Assembly (NCBI RefSeq): GCF_900105555.1
Contig: NZ_FNTZ01000001.1
Coordinates: 2,666,001 to 2,730,000 of the forward strand
DNA: 64,000 nt
Direction: 5' to 3'
Source of the DNA: Pseudomonas coleopterorum
Lineage (GTDB): Bacteria > Pseudomonadota > Gammaproteobacteria > Pseudomonadales > Pseudomonadaceae
Every line of letters starts with the position of its first letter. The stretch's first letter is position 1. The notes below the pieces were generated by a model, which ran no database searches, was not told where the DNA came from, and worked only from the letters and a program-made list of their open reading frames with translations. The position numbers were made by a program, and so were the translations under genes. Below, piece by piece: positions 11,101 to 20,400 of this stretch.

Positions 11101-14100
11101 CTCGCGGTCGAGGTCGAGCAGCGGCAGTCCCGGCGTTTCGGGCAACCTCTCGTGCGCCAGCTGCTCGGTGATCAGCAGGCTCATGCCACTGTCCTGCAGC
11201 ACATAGCCCAGACGTTCGCGGGGATAGTCCAACGCCAGCGGCACGAAGGCGGCACCCGCCTTGGCCACGGCGAGCAACGCCACCAGCAGCCGATTGGAGC
11301 GCTGCAGCGCCACGCCGACGCGCATCTCCGCACCGATGCCGCGGGCAATCAAGGCATGGGCCAGACGGTTGGCCTGCCGCTCCAATTCGCCACGGGTGAG
11401 GGTCTCACCGGCGCAGATCAAGGCGACGCGCTGCGGATCGGCAGCAGCATGGGTGGCAATGCGCTGCGGCACACTGATGAACGCGTGCGGCGCGTAGTCC
11501 GAGGTGCCCCAGGCCATGACCTGGCGGTATTCGCGACTGTCGAGCGGGCTGATCGCCGCCAGCGGCTGCTGGGCGTCTGCGATCAGGCCGAGCAGCAGGC
11601 TGTTGAGGTGCTGCACCAGCGCCTCGACGCGGACCGTGGCAAACGCATCGCGGCGGTAGCCGAAGGTGATGTCCAGCGTGTCACCGGCGAAGATCGCCAC
11701 GGACAACGGATAATGGGTGGCTTCACGCGTGCTCGATGCTTCGATACGCACACCGCTGCGCTGGCGCATGGCGTGGTCGACCGGGTAGTTTTCGAACACC
11801 AGCAGGCTGTCGAACAGGCTTTGCCCGCTCAACCCTGCCCAACGCAGAATGTCCGCCAGTGGCGTGTATTCGTACTCTCCCGCGTCGGCGCTGCGGGCTT
11901 GCAGCTCGCGCAGCCATTCACCCACTTTATCGCCCGGCTCGCCACTGCCGATCACCGGAACGGTATTGATGAACAGCCCCACCACCGACTCGGCATCGTC
12001 GAGCGCCGTGGGCCGGCCCGACACGGTCGTGCCGAACGCCACCTGCGCCTGCCCGGTGTAGGTTTGCAGCAAGAGAATCCAGGCACCCTGCACCAGGGTG
12101 TTGAGGGTCACCCGCTGGCGACGGGCGAATTGGCGCAGGCGCTGGGTGTCTTGGGCCGACAGGCCGCTGCGAATCACCCCATGCCCCGTTGCATCGCTCA
12201 GGCCCTGTGTGTCCTGGGCCGGCAGGCTTTGAGCGAGCAGCGTCGGTCCGTCCAGCGCCGCCAGGCGCGCCTGCCAGTACGCTTGCGCAGCCTCGCTGTC
12301 GCGGGTGCCCAACCAGGCGATGTAGTCGCGGTACTGGCTGCGCGGCGCCAGCGGCTGCTCGCCCGCGTAACGTTGCAGCACCTCGCCGATCAGGCGCGCA
12401 CTGCTCCAGCCATCCAGCAGAATGTGGTGGAAGGTCCAGATCATGCGGCAACGGTTGGCGTCCAGCTGCAACAACTGCACCCGTTGCAGCGGCAGGCAGG
12501 TGAGGTCGAACCCTTTCGAGCGCTCTGCAGCCGCCCAGTCGTCCAGCGCCTGCTGGCTGATCCCACGGGCATCGTGCACCTGCGCCACGGCCGGGCAGCG
12601 GCGCAGAACGGCCTGCAGCGGCACCTGCAGTTCGCCCTGCCCGAGGAACACGCTGCGCAAGGTGGCGTGCTGCTGCACGGTGCTGTCCCAGGCCTGCAGG
12701 AACCGCTGCAGATCCAGCCCTTCGAGCACCACATCGATCTGATTGACGTAGGCCGCCTGGGCATCGCCTTGCAGGCTGTGGAACAGCAGGCCTTGCTGCA
12801 GGGGCGACAGCGGATAGAGGTCTTCCACGTCGCGTGCGGCCAGGGGCAAGGCGTCGAGTTGGGCCTGGGTCAGTCCGGCCAGCGGTACGTCGGCAGGCGT
12901 CAGCGCCGCGTTCTCCGGGGCCAGGCAGTGGGCGGCGAGCAGGCTCAGTTCGGCGCGCAGGTCGTCCAGCAGACACTCCAGTTGTGAGGGGCTGTAATGA
13001 CTGGCGTCGGCCCGGGCGTCGAAGTGCAGTTGGCCTTCCACCAGGCGCGCATTGACCGTCAATGCATGGCTGAGCGGCGCCTGGTCGTCGCGCTGCCGGC
13101 CCTGCGGTTCACTGGCCAGGGTGAACAGGCGCTGAGCGTCGAAGCCGGTGTCGTATTGGCCCAAATAGTTGAACATCACCTGTGGCGAGGCCTGCTCGGC
13201 GAGCGACGCCTGGGCGGACGAGGGGCCCAGGTAGCGCAGCACGCCATAGCCGATGCCCTTGTTCGGCACCTGGCGCAGTTGTTCCTTGACCGCCTTGATG
13301 GCCGTGCCCAGATCGCCCAGGCCCGGACTCAGGCGCACCGGGTACAGGCTGGTGAACCAACCGACGCTGCGCTCGATGTCCAGGCCGTCGCTGTAGGGCA
13401 CGGGCAAGGCGTCACGGCCATGGCTTTCGAGGGCCACGCTCAGCGAGGTCTGGCCGCTGTGTCGGCACAGCACGCGGGCCAGGGCCACCAGCAGCAGTTC
13501 ATCCAGACGCGTGCGGTAGGCGCCCGGTGCTTCCTTGTGCAGGCGGCGAGTCAGTTCGGCCGGCAGGCGCAGCCGGTGTTCCACGGCCTGGCCTTCGCGA
13601 CCCAGAATCTGAGCCGGTTGCCCTTGCGTCTGCGCGCGCCAGTAGTCCAGTTCATCGAGCAGCGCCGGGCTTTGCGCGAAGGCCAGCAGCCGTTCGCCCC
13701 ATTGCCCGAAGCTCGCGCCCATTGGCGCCAGCGTCACCACCCGGCCGGCGCTGTGTTGCCGGTAGGCGTGCTGCAAGTCCTCCACCAGCACGCGCCAGGA
13801 CACGCCATCCACCACCAGGTGGTGAATCACGATCAACAAGCGTTGGCTGCCGTCGCTCAACGCCAGCAGCGCGGCGCGCAACACCGGCCCCTCGTTCAGG
13901 TCGAGACTGGCTTGCAGGCGCTCGGCCTCGTGAAGGAAGGTTTCGGCGTCCGGGGCATCGATTTCCACCAGCAGGTCGTCGCGGGTGAACGCGGTGTAGC
14001 GTTGCTGCCAAGTGCCGTCGGCACCTTGGTGGTAACGCAGACGCAGGCTGGCGTGGTGCTCGGCCAGAGCCGCCAGGCTGGCGCGCAGTGGCTCGGCCTG

Positions 14101-17100
14101 CAAGGCCTGCAATGGGCGCAGCAAGGCCGACTGGTTCCAGTGCTGAGGCTGGGCAATGTCCTGGCTGAAGAAGTAGTGCTGGATCGGCGTCAGTGGTGCC
14201 GGCCCACTGGCCACGGTCGGCACCCGCTCGGCACACTGGCGGGCGCTGCGTGCGGCCTGCGCCAGCGCGGCCAGGGTCGGGTGCAGGAACAGATCACGCG
14301 GGCTCAGCTGCCACCCTACCTGCCGCGCCCGACTGATCACCTGCAAGGACAGAATGGAGTCGCCGCCCAGCTCGAAGAAGTTGTCGGCGACACCGACCTG
14401 TTCGACGCCCAAGACCTCGGCCCAGATCGTTGCCAAGGCCTGTTCGGCCTCGCTGCGCGGTGCACTGTAGGCCTCGACGGCGACCTGCCCTTCGGGGGCT
14501 GGCAATTGCTTGCGATCGAGCTTGCCGTTGGCCGACAGCGGCATGGCTTCGAGCTGTACCAGACGCCATGGCACCATGTAGTCGGGTACGTGCTGGCCTA
14601 GATGGGTCTTGAGTTCGGCTTCGTCGATCGCGTCCCCCACCCAGTAACCGATCAGTTTGTCGTCACGAGCGATGACCACACTTTCCTGTACGTGCGGGTG
14701 AGCCAGCAGCACCGCTTCGATTTCGCCCAGCTCGATACGCAGGCCGCGCAATTTGACCTGGTGATCGAGGCGACCGAGGTAGTCGATGGCGCCGTCCGCG
14801 CGCCAGCGCGCTAGGTCGCCGCTGCGGTACATGCGTGAGCCAGGCGCGCCGTAGGGATTGGCGACGAAACGCTCGGCGGTCAATGCGGGGCGTGCCAGAT
14901 AACCACGCGCCAGGTTGATGCCAGCAATATACAACTCACCCGCCACCCCGACCGGCACCGGGTTGAGATCGGCATCCAGGATATGGATCTGAGTGTTGGC
15001 GATGGGACGGCCGATGGGCACGCTGCTGCCGTCTTCGCGGCAGGCCCAGGCCGTGACATCGATGGCCGCCTCGGTCGGTCCGTACAGGTTGTGCAGTTCG
15101 CTGGACGTCTGCGCCAGCACCTGGCGCTGCAACTCGGCCGGCAACGCTTCGCCGCTGCAGATGATGCGTTCGAGCGAGGTGCAGGCCGACAACTCGCCCG
15201 CCGACACGAACGCCTGGAGCATCGACGGTACGAAGTGCAGCGTGGTGATGCCGTGCTCGACGATCAGCTCGCGCAACGCTTGCGGATCGCGGTGCGCACC
15301 GGGCGGCGCCATGACCAGTGCGGCGCCGCTGAGCAGCGGCCAGAAGAATTCCCATACCGATACGTCGAAGGTGTACGGGGTCTTTTGCAATACACGGTCA
15401 CTGGCGGTCAGCCCGTATTCAGCCTGCATCCACTGCAGGCGGTTGAGCAGACCGGCGTGGCGATTGCCAACGGCTTTGGGTTTGCCGGTGGAGCCGGAGG
15501 TGTACAGGCAGTAGACGAGGTTTTCCGGGCTGATGAGAACGTCCGGCGCATTCGTGGGTTGGCCGCTGAGCGGCAGAAGCTCAAGCGCGTAAACCGGTAC
15601 GCGTGCCCAGACGTCCATCAGGTGCTTCTGAGTCAGCAACAACGGACTGCCACTGTCTTCGAGCATGCCCTGCAGCCGCTCCTGCGGGTGCTCCGGGTCC
15701 AGCGGCAGATACGCACCGCCTGCCTTGATCACACCCAGCAACGCCACCACCAGCTCCACCGAGCGCTGCGCACACACCGCAACCGGCACATCCGGCCCAA
15801 CGCCCTGCCCTTGCAGCCAATGGGCCAGTTGATTGGCGCGGGCATCCAGCTCGGCATAGCTCAAACGTGTGTCGCCATGGACCAACGCCAGTGCATCAGG
15901 TGTGGCGCGCACCTGTTCGGCAATCAGCGCTGGCAGGCTCGCGTAGGATGGATAGTCTTCCTGAGTGGCGTTCCAGGTGCTCAACTGCGCCTGCTCGGCC
16001 GGGGTCAGCGGCGCCAGTTCATGCAGCGCGCGCTCGGGCTGTTCCAGCACCTGTTCGAGCAGGTGCAGAAAGTGCGCGTGCCACGCCTGCACGGTGGAAG
16101 CCTCGAGCAGGTCGGTGGCGTAGCTGAAAGTCGCCGTGATCTGACCTTGAGGGGTTTCTTCGGTGGTCAGGGCCAGGTCCAGCTGCGCGGTCTGGGCCGT
16201 CTGCTCCAGACGCTCGAACACCAGGCCGCCCGCCTCCACCTCACGGTCGCCACGTTGCAAGTGGTTGAACAGCACCTGGAACAACGGGTTGGGGCCCAGG
16301 CTGCGCGCCGGTTGCAGCGCCTCGACCAGATGCTCGAAGGGCACGTCCTGGTGAGCCTGAGCCTGCAAAGCCTGTTCACGCACGGCCTTGAGCTGGTCGA
16401 CGAAAGACGCTTGCCGCGACACCAGCAGCGGCCAGACCTGAGTATTGACGAAACAGCCCATCAAATCCTGGGTGGCTGGGGACGTGCGATTGGCCACCGG
16501 AATGCCGATACGCAACTGCGACTGACCACACAGCCGGCCGAGCCACACCCCGTAAGCCGCCAGCAAAACCATGAACGGCGTGGCGTGCTGAGCACGGGCG
16601 AACTGTCGCAGGCGCTGGCTGAGGGCGTCGGGCAAGGCTTTGCCGACCCGGGCGCCGCGGTAGCTGGGCAAGCCGGGCCGCAGATGGTCCACCGGCAACT
16701 CCAGCACCGGTTCCTCGGTGCCCAGGCGCTCACACCAGTACGCCAGTTGCTGCTCGCCTTCACCCGCTTCCAGCCACAGGCGCTGCCATCGGGCGTAGTC
16801 GCTGTACTGAATCTCGAGGCTGGGCAAGGCATCGGCATCGCCCCGCAGACGGCGGGCGTAGCCGCTGGCCAGCTCCTCGACGAAGAGTTCGACCGAGGCG
16901 CCATCGGCAACGATGTGGTGCAAGGTGACCAGCAAGGCATGCCGCTCGGCCTCGCAACGCACCAGGGTCAAACGCAGCAGAGGCCCTTGGGTCAGGTCGA
17001 ACGGTCGTGCGGCCTGCTCCTGCGCCAGACGCGCCAACGCAGCATCGCGGGCCGGCACCGATACGTCGCTGAGGTCTTCGCGGGTCAGTGTCACGGTGCA

Positions 17101-17499
17101 GGCATCGGCGTCGTGCACGCGCACCACCGGTTCGCCGTCCTGAGTGGGGAAGTCGCTGCGCAACACCGCGTGTCGGGCCACGATGTCGGCAATCGCCGCC
17201 TGCAAAGCGGCCTCGTTCAGCTCGCCAGACAATTGCAGGCCGCCGGTGATGTGGTAGGCACTGGCGGTCGGCTCCAACTGCCAGAGCAGCCATAGCCGCT
17301 TCTGACTGTAGGACAGCGGTGATTGCGCCTCGGGAGGTGCCGGGACGATCGGCAGGCGACGGGCGTCGATGCCTTTTGCGCGCAGTTGCTGCAGAAATAT
17401 CCGCTGCTTTGGCGCTGGAAGCGCGTTGAACCGTTCCGCCAACGGGCGCAACGGATCGTCACGCAGGCTAGGGCCGTGGGGTTGGCTCAGGTCGTTCAT
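5200..17499 (-). CDS. three-module siderophore NRPS, C-A(Ser)-PCP-E-C-A(OH-Orn)-PCP-E-C-A(Ser)-PCP
   Basis: 4099 residues. Module 1: LCL condensation (HHIVADG about 193), A with FDVSVWE about 710, PCP GGDSI about 1050, epimerase HHLVVDG about 1225. Module 2: DCL condensation (LYPLSPLQQG; HHILLDG about 1692), A with FDGAHERW about 2203, PCP about 2550, epimerase about 2730. Module 3: DCL condensation (HHLLLDG about 3197), A about 3700, PCP GGHSL about 4032, no epimerase and no TE. The pockets of modules 1 and 3 read about D-V-W-H-I-S-L-I-D-K, the serine code. Module 2 reads about D-G-E-A-S-G-G-V-T-K, of the DGE kind known for ornithine-type and lysine residues. Predicted contribution: D-Ser, D-(N-acyl-N-hydroxy)Orn, L-Ser. 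The ATG overlaps the previous stop as ATGA, with GGAG eight bases upstream. The exact side chain loaded by module 2 is inferred. Confidence 0.95.
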   Translation of the reverse strand: MNDLSQPHGPSLRDDPLRPLAERFNALPAPKQRIFLQQLRAKGIDARRLPIVPAPPEAQSPLSYSQKRLWLLWQLEPTASAYHITGGLQLSGELNEAALQAAIADIVARHAVLRSDFPTQDGEPVVRVHDADACTVTLTREDLSDVSVPARDAALARLAQEQAARPFDLTQGPLLRLTLVRCEAERHALLVTLHHIVADGASVELFVEELASGYARRLRGDADALPSLEIQYSDYARWQRLWLEAGEGEQQLAYWCERLGTEEPVLELPVDHLRPGLPSYRGARVGKALPDALSQRLRQFARAQHATPFMVLLAAYGVWLGRLCGQSQLRIGIPVANRTSPATQDLMGCFVNTQVWPLLVSRQASFVDQLKAVREQALQAQAHQDVPFEHLVEALQPARSLGPNPLFQVLFNHLQRGDREVEAGGLVFERLEQTAQTAQLDLALTTEETPQGQITATFSYATDLLEASTVQAWHAHFLHLLEQVLEQPERALHELAPLTPAEQAQLSTWNATQEDYPSYASLPALIAEQVRATPDALALVHGDTRLSYAELDARANQLAHWLQGQGVGPDVPVAVCAQRSVELVVALLGVIKAGGAYLPLDPEHPQERLQGMLEDSGSPLLLTQKHLMDVWARVPVYALELLPLSGQPTNAPDVLISPENLVYCLYTSGSTGKPKAVGNRHAGLLNRLQWMQAEYGLTASDRVLQKTPYTFDVSVWEFFWPLLSGAALVMAPPGAHRDPQALRELIVEHGITTLHFVPSMLQAFVSAGELSACTSLERIICSGEALPAELQRQVLAQTSSELHNLYGPTEAAIDVTAWACREDGSSVPIGRPIANTQIHILDADLNPVPVGVAGELYIAGINLARGYLARPALTAERFVANPYGAPGSRMYRSGDLARWRADGAIDYLGRLDHQVKLRGLRIELGEIEAVLLAHPHVQESVVIARDDKLIGYWVGDAIDEAELKTHLGQHVPDYMVPWRLVQLEAMPLSANGKLDRKQLPAPEGQVAVEAYSAPRSEAEQALATIWAEVLGVEQVGVADNFFELGGDSILSLQVISRARQVGWQLSPRDLFLHPTLAALAQAARSARQCAERVPTVASGPAPLTPIQHYFFSQDIAQPQHWNQSALLRPLQALQAEPLRASLAALAEHHASLRLRYHQGADGTWQQRYTAFTRDDLLVEIDAPDAETFLHEAERLQASLDLNEGPVLRAALLALSDGSQRLLIVIHHLVVDGVSWRVLVEDLQHAYRQHSAGRVVTLAPMGASFGQWGERLLAFAQSPALLDELDYWRAQTQGQPAQILGREGQAVEHRLRLPAELTRRLHKEAPGAYRTRLDELLLVALARVLCRHSGQTSLSVALESHGRDALPVPYSDGLDIERSVGWFTSLYPVRLSPGLGDLGTAIKAVKEQLRQVPNKGIGYGVLRYLGPSSAQASLAEQASPQVMFNYLGQYDTGFDAQRLFTLASEPQGRQRDDQAPLSHALTVNARLVEGQLHFDARADASHYSPSQLECLLDDLRAELSLLAAHCLAPENAALTPADVPLAGLTQAQLDALPLAARDVEDLYPLSPLQQGLLFHSLQGDAQAAYVNQIDVVLEGLDLQRFLQAWDSTVQQHATLRSVFLGQGELQVPLQAVLRRCPAVAQVHDARGISQQALDDWAAAERSKGFDLTCLPLQRVQLLQLDANRCRMIWTFHHILLDGWSSARLIGEVLQRYAGEQPLAPRSQYRDYIAWLGTRDSEAAQAYWQARLAALDGPTLLAQSLPAQDTQGLSDATGHGVIRSGLSAQDTQRLRQFARRQRVTLNTLVQGAWILLLQTYTGQAQVAFGTTVSGRPTALDDAESVVGLFINTVPVIGSGEPGDKVGEWLRELQARSADAGEYEYTPLADILRWAGLSGQSLFDSLLVFENYPVDHAMRQRSGVRIEASSTREATHYPLSVAIFAGDTLDITFGYRRDAFATVRVEALVQHLNSLLLGLIADAQQPLAAISPLDSREYRQVMAWGTSDYAPHAFISVPQRIATHAAADPQRVALICAGETLTRGELERQANRLAHALIARGIGAEMRVGVALQRSNRLLVALLAVAKAGAAFVPLALDYPRERLGYVLQDSGMSLLITEQLAHERLPETPGLPLLDLDREALDDYSEHAPEVDVQAQNLAYLIYTSGSSGTPKGVAVAHGPLAMHCAATAPLYDMSEASREFHFISFAFDGAHERWMTALTCGASLVLRDEELWSAARTLQTLAEQQVTNAGFPPVYLTQLAAEAQAQGQAPKLDLYSFGGEAMPQANFERIRQTLAPRTLINGYGPTETVVTPLVWKVAASQACRSAYAPIGRPVGDRRAYILDARLQPVPAGVSGELYLGGSGLAREYHDRPALSAERFVPDPFSAPGARMYRTGDRVLWGADGVIEYVGRIDQQIKIRGYRIEPGEVEACIQQHAEVESCVVLARPSPSGARLVAYGVAASTADESTLELRVKQALAEQLPDYMIPSRLLWLPQLPVTLNGKLDRAALPIPDWHAQSGDFLAPQGEVETVLAGLWQQLLGVERVGANENFFELGGDSIVSLQLVGRARLAGVLLTPRQVFEQQTIRALAQVAKRQASVVQTQGPVTGAAILTPIQAWFFESPISARQHWNQSVLLQPTEPLDAMLIETALQTLVAHHDALRLRFVEDDDGHWQQSHAETATVPLDQLQVTDSAQMTQACSHSQALLNLSEGPLLRALLLDTAQGQRLLLVAHHLVVDGVSWRILLDDLQRVYEQLQAGQTPTLGHKTSAFQRWGGVLLEQAPARLAELDFWRATVAAGAVSLPLLDAAGSRRRDQVRECQVRLAEPLTRQLLTQAPQAYRSRVDELLLTALARVVLRAIGGQSVLVALEGHGREVPAQYSDVDLSRSVGWFTSVYPVRLHTDPEADAGVAIRGIKEQLRRVPDHGMGYGILRYLGEPQVRAELAVGSQPSITFNYLGQTDLGMEAQGLFRLARERGGDDQAPDAPLGNELVINAQVRQGELHMNWQYSGARLASAWVEPLAQAWCDELQQLIEHCLQPDAQRFTPSDFALAGLDQATLDGLQLPIDTEALYPLSPLQQGMLFHALQSPDESHYLNQLSLAIDGLDAARFQQAWDTTVARHDVLRTAFLWEGLSQPLQAVRRSVPSVVRLLDWRDRSQGDGAVEALANEERDQGFDLARAPLLRVLLVRLDEQRYQLILTSHHLLLDGWSSSRLIAEVLQHYRGTPPAEPAGRFVDYVQWLQRRDLAERERFWRERLVDLHEPTLLASTVSGAGVGQGHRQHLWQCDAATTARLSAIARRERVTLNTLVQGAWSLLLQRYSGQATVAFGATVAGRPAQLPEAERTLGLFINTLPVIQTPAPRQPLGDWLRQLQGVNSALREHEHTPLFEIQGWAGQGGQALFDTLLVFENYPVEQALGEASGLRFSPVQRHETTHYPLTLVIHAGAQLQIEFSYRQDAFSEADVLRFSEHLAGLLAQFEDSQRPLASLTLLSPAELQQIEAWNATDSSYLQYPSLPALIAEQVRATPDALALVNGDTRLSYAELDARANQLAHWLREQGVGPDVPVAVCAERSVELVVALLGVIKAGGAYLPLDPEHPRERLQGMLEDSGSPLLLTQKHLMDAWASVPVYALELLPLGGQPTNAPNVVIGPENLVYCLYTSGSTGKPKAVGNRHAGLLNRLQWMQAEYGLTASDRVLQKTPYTFDVSVWEFFWPLLSGAALVMAPPGAHRDPQALRELIVEHGITTLHFVPSMLQAFVSAGELPACTSLERIICSGEALPAELQRQVLAQTNSELHNLYGPTEAAIDVTAWACREEGSSVPIGRPIANTQIHILDADLNPVPVGVAGELYIAGVNLARGYLGRPALTAERFVANPYGASGSRMYRSGDLARWRSDGAIDYLGRLDHQVKLRGLRIELGEIEAVLLAHPAVRECVVIAADNQLLGYWVGDAVDEAALKFHLGQHVPEYMVPWRLLQLEAMPLSANGKLDRKRLPQPEGQGSTSAHVPPSTDAERALVAIWAEVLGLEQIGVTDSFFELGGHSLSVMQVRAQLQQRHGCHLPINAFFDHVTVQKLARQLPSDVFAAATDHRERLNEMARWLDEFEV
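5545..6980. repeat. serine adenylation-domain repeat, copy 1
   Basis: Nearly identical in DNA to three other blocks in the window. Its 5555-5690 part (A-domain C-terminus) matches copy 3 almost base for base and differs clearly from copies 2 and 4. Ends are approximate because the match decays gradually. Confidence 0.8.
14320..15935. repeat. serine adenylation-domain repeat, copy 2
   Basis: Same A-domain block as copies 1, 3 and 4. The A-domain C-terminus and PCP part (about 14330-14600) pairs with copy 4; both copies are followed by an epimerase domain. Ends approximate. Confidence 0.8.
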
Positions 17500-20400
17500 T
17501 CAATGCGCTCCAGTTCGTTCAGCAATTGGGTCATGGCGTCCACCTCCTCTTCGGGGGCGTGCGCCGGAATGTGCTCCAGGTGCCGAGCGAGCGCCTCGAC
17601 GGTGGGTGTGTCGAACACCGCGCCGAGATGGATCTGTACGCCCAATTGGTGGCGGATCTGCGAAGCCAGACGGGTCGCGAGCAGCGAATGCCCGCCCAGT
17701 TCGAAAAAGTCATCCGTCACCCCAACCCGCGCCACGCCCAACACTTCGGACCAGATCCTTGCCAGGCCGCGTTCGGCGGCAGTGCGCGGTTCGACATGCC
17801 CCTTGACGGCCTGAACCTCGATCTGCGGAAGGCGCTTGCGATCCAGCTTGCCGTTGGCCGACAGCGGCATGGCTTCGAGTTGCAGCAGTCGCCACGGCAC
17901 CATGTACTCAGGAACGTGCTGGCCGAGGTGAAATTTAAGTGCGGCCTCATCGACGGCGTCGCCGACCCAGTAGCCCAGCAGTTGGTTCTCGACGGCAACC
18001 ACCACACACTCGCGCACCGCCGGGTGAGCCAGCAGCACCGCTTCGATCTCGCCCAGCTCGATACGCAGGCCGCGCAATTTGACCTGGTGATCCAAGCGAC
18101 CGAGGTAGTCGATGGCGCCGTCGGCACGCCAGCGCGCCAGGTCGCCGCTGCGGTACATGCGCGAACCGGGCGCGCCGCAGGGGTTGGCGACGAAGCGCTC
18201 GGCGGTCAATGCGGGGCGGCCCAGATAACCGCGCGCAAGGTTGACCCCCGCGATGTACAACTCACCCGCCACTCCGACCGGCACCGGATTGAGGTCGGCA
18301 TCCAGGATGTGGATCTGCGTGTTGGCGATGGGACGGCCGATCGGCACGCTGCTACCGTCTTCGCGGCAGGCCCAGGCCGTTACGTCGATGGCCGCTTCGG
18401 TGGGGCCGTACAGGTTATGCAGTTCGCTGGACGTCTGCGCCAGCACTTGGCGCTGCAACTCGGCCGGCAGGGCCTCTCCGCTGCAAATGATACGTTCGAG
18501 CGAGGTGCAGGCCGACAACTCGCCTGCCGACACGAACGCTTGCAGCATCGACGGCACGAAGTGCAGCGTGGTGATGCCGTGCTCGACGATCAGCTCGCGC
18601 AGTGCTTGCGGATCCCGGTGTGCACCGGGTGGTGCCATGACCAATGCGGCGCCGCTGAGCAACGGCCAGAAGAATTCCCACACCGATACGTCGAAGGTGT
18701 AAGGGGTCTTTTGCAGCACTCGATCATGGGCAGTGAGGCCGTACTGGGCCTGCATCCACTGCAGTCGGTTGAGCAGACCGGCGTGGCGATTGCCGACGGC
18801 CTTGGGCTTGCCGGTGGAGCCTGAGGTGTACAGGCAGTAGACGAGGTTTTCCGGACTGATAAGAACGTTCGGCGCGCTCATCGGCAAACCGCTCAGGGGC
18901 AGATCTTCGAGCGCATAAACAGGAACATCCGCATCGCCCGGCCATTTTTCCATCAGGGGATTCTGAGTCAGCAGCAACGGACTGCCACTGTCCTCGAGCA
19001 TGCCCTGCAAACGCTCCCGCGGATGCTCCGGATCCAACGGCAGATACGCACCGCCGGCCTTGATCACACCTAGCAACGCCACCACCAACTCCACCGAACG
19101 CTCGGCACAGACGGCAACCGGCACATCCGGACCAACGCCTTGCCCTTGCAGCCAGTGGGAAAGCTGATTGGCGCGGGCATCGAGTTCGGCATAGCTCATG
19201 CGTGTGTCGCCATGGACCAACGCCAGCGCATCGGGTGTGGCGCGCACCTGTTCGGCAATCAGCGCAGGCAGACTTGGATAAGACGGATACCGGATATCCG
19301 TAGCGTTCCAGTCCGACAACTGCCGTTGCTGCACCGCATCGAGCAGGCGCAGCTCGCCCAGGCGCAGCGAAGCCGTGTCCAGCGCCGGGGCTGCCATCGC
19401 CAGCAACAGGTTGCGCAAATGCTCGCCGATCCGAGCCACGCTGTCCGCCGCGAAAGCGCTCAGCAGGTAGCTCAGTTGCACGTTCAGGGTATCGCCGGCA
19501 TGGATCACCACGGTCAGCGGGTAATGAGTGGTCTCCCGCGAAATGACCTGGCCGAACCGCACGCCACTGCCGCTGCGCAAGGCGCTGTCCACCGGATAGT
19601 TTTCGAACACCAGCACGCTGTCGAACAGCGCCTGACCACCCCGCCCGGCCCAGCGCTGGATGTCGAACAGCGGCGTGTGCTCGTGCTCGCGAAGTGTCAG
19701 GTTGAGCGATTGCAGATCACGCAGCCACTCGCCCAACAAACGCTGCGGGCCGGGCGCCTGAATGACCGGCAAGGTGTTGATGAACAGCCCGAGCATGCGC
19801 TCGGCATCGGCCAGCGCGGCTGGGCGACCGGCCACGGTGGCGCCAAAGGCCACGCTGCGTTGCCCGGTGTAGCGCTGCAAAAGCAGGCTCCAGGCACCCT
19901 GCACCAGCGTGTTGAGGGTCACCCGCTCACGTCGGGCGAACGCCGCCAGTGCCGCGGTGGTCGTCTCGTCCACGTGCAGGCGCAGGTCACCGTGCCCCGC
20001 CTGCTCGGGCACTGCCGGCAAGGCGTCGGCCAATCGCGTCGGCGCATCCAGGTGACGCAGCTGGTCGGTCCAGAACGCCTCGCTCGCCTGCCCATCCTGA
20101 CGTGCCAGCCAGGCCAGGTAATCGCGATAGGCGCTCGCGCTCGGCACCGGCGACTCGCCGCGATAATGCAAGAGCACTTCTTCGAGCATCCGCGCGGTGG
20201 CCCAGCCGTCGAGAAGGATGTGATGGCGGGTCCAGATCAGCTGGTAATCCCGTTCGCCGAGGCGCACCAGCAACAGCCGTTGCAACGGTGGTTGGCGCAG
20301 GTCGAAGCCCTGGTCGCGCTGGGCGTCGGCCAGTTCGGCCAGGTCCAGACTCACCTGCTGCGCAGGGCGTGCGCGCCAGTCCAGGTGCTGCACCGGCGAA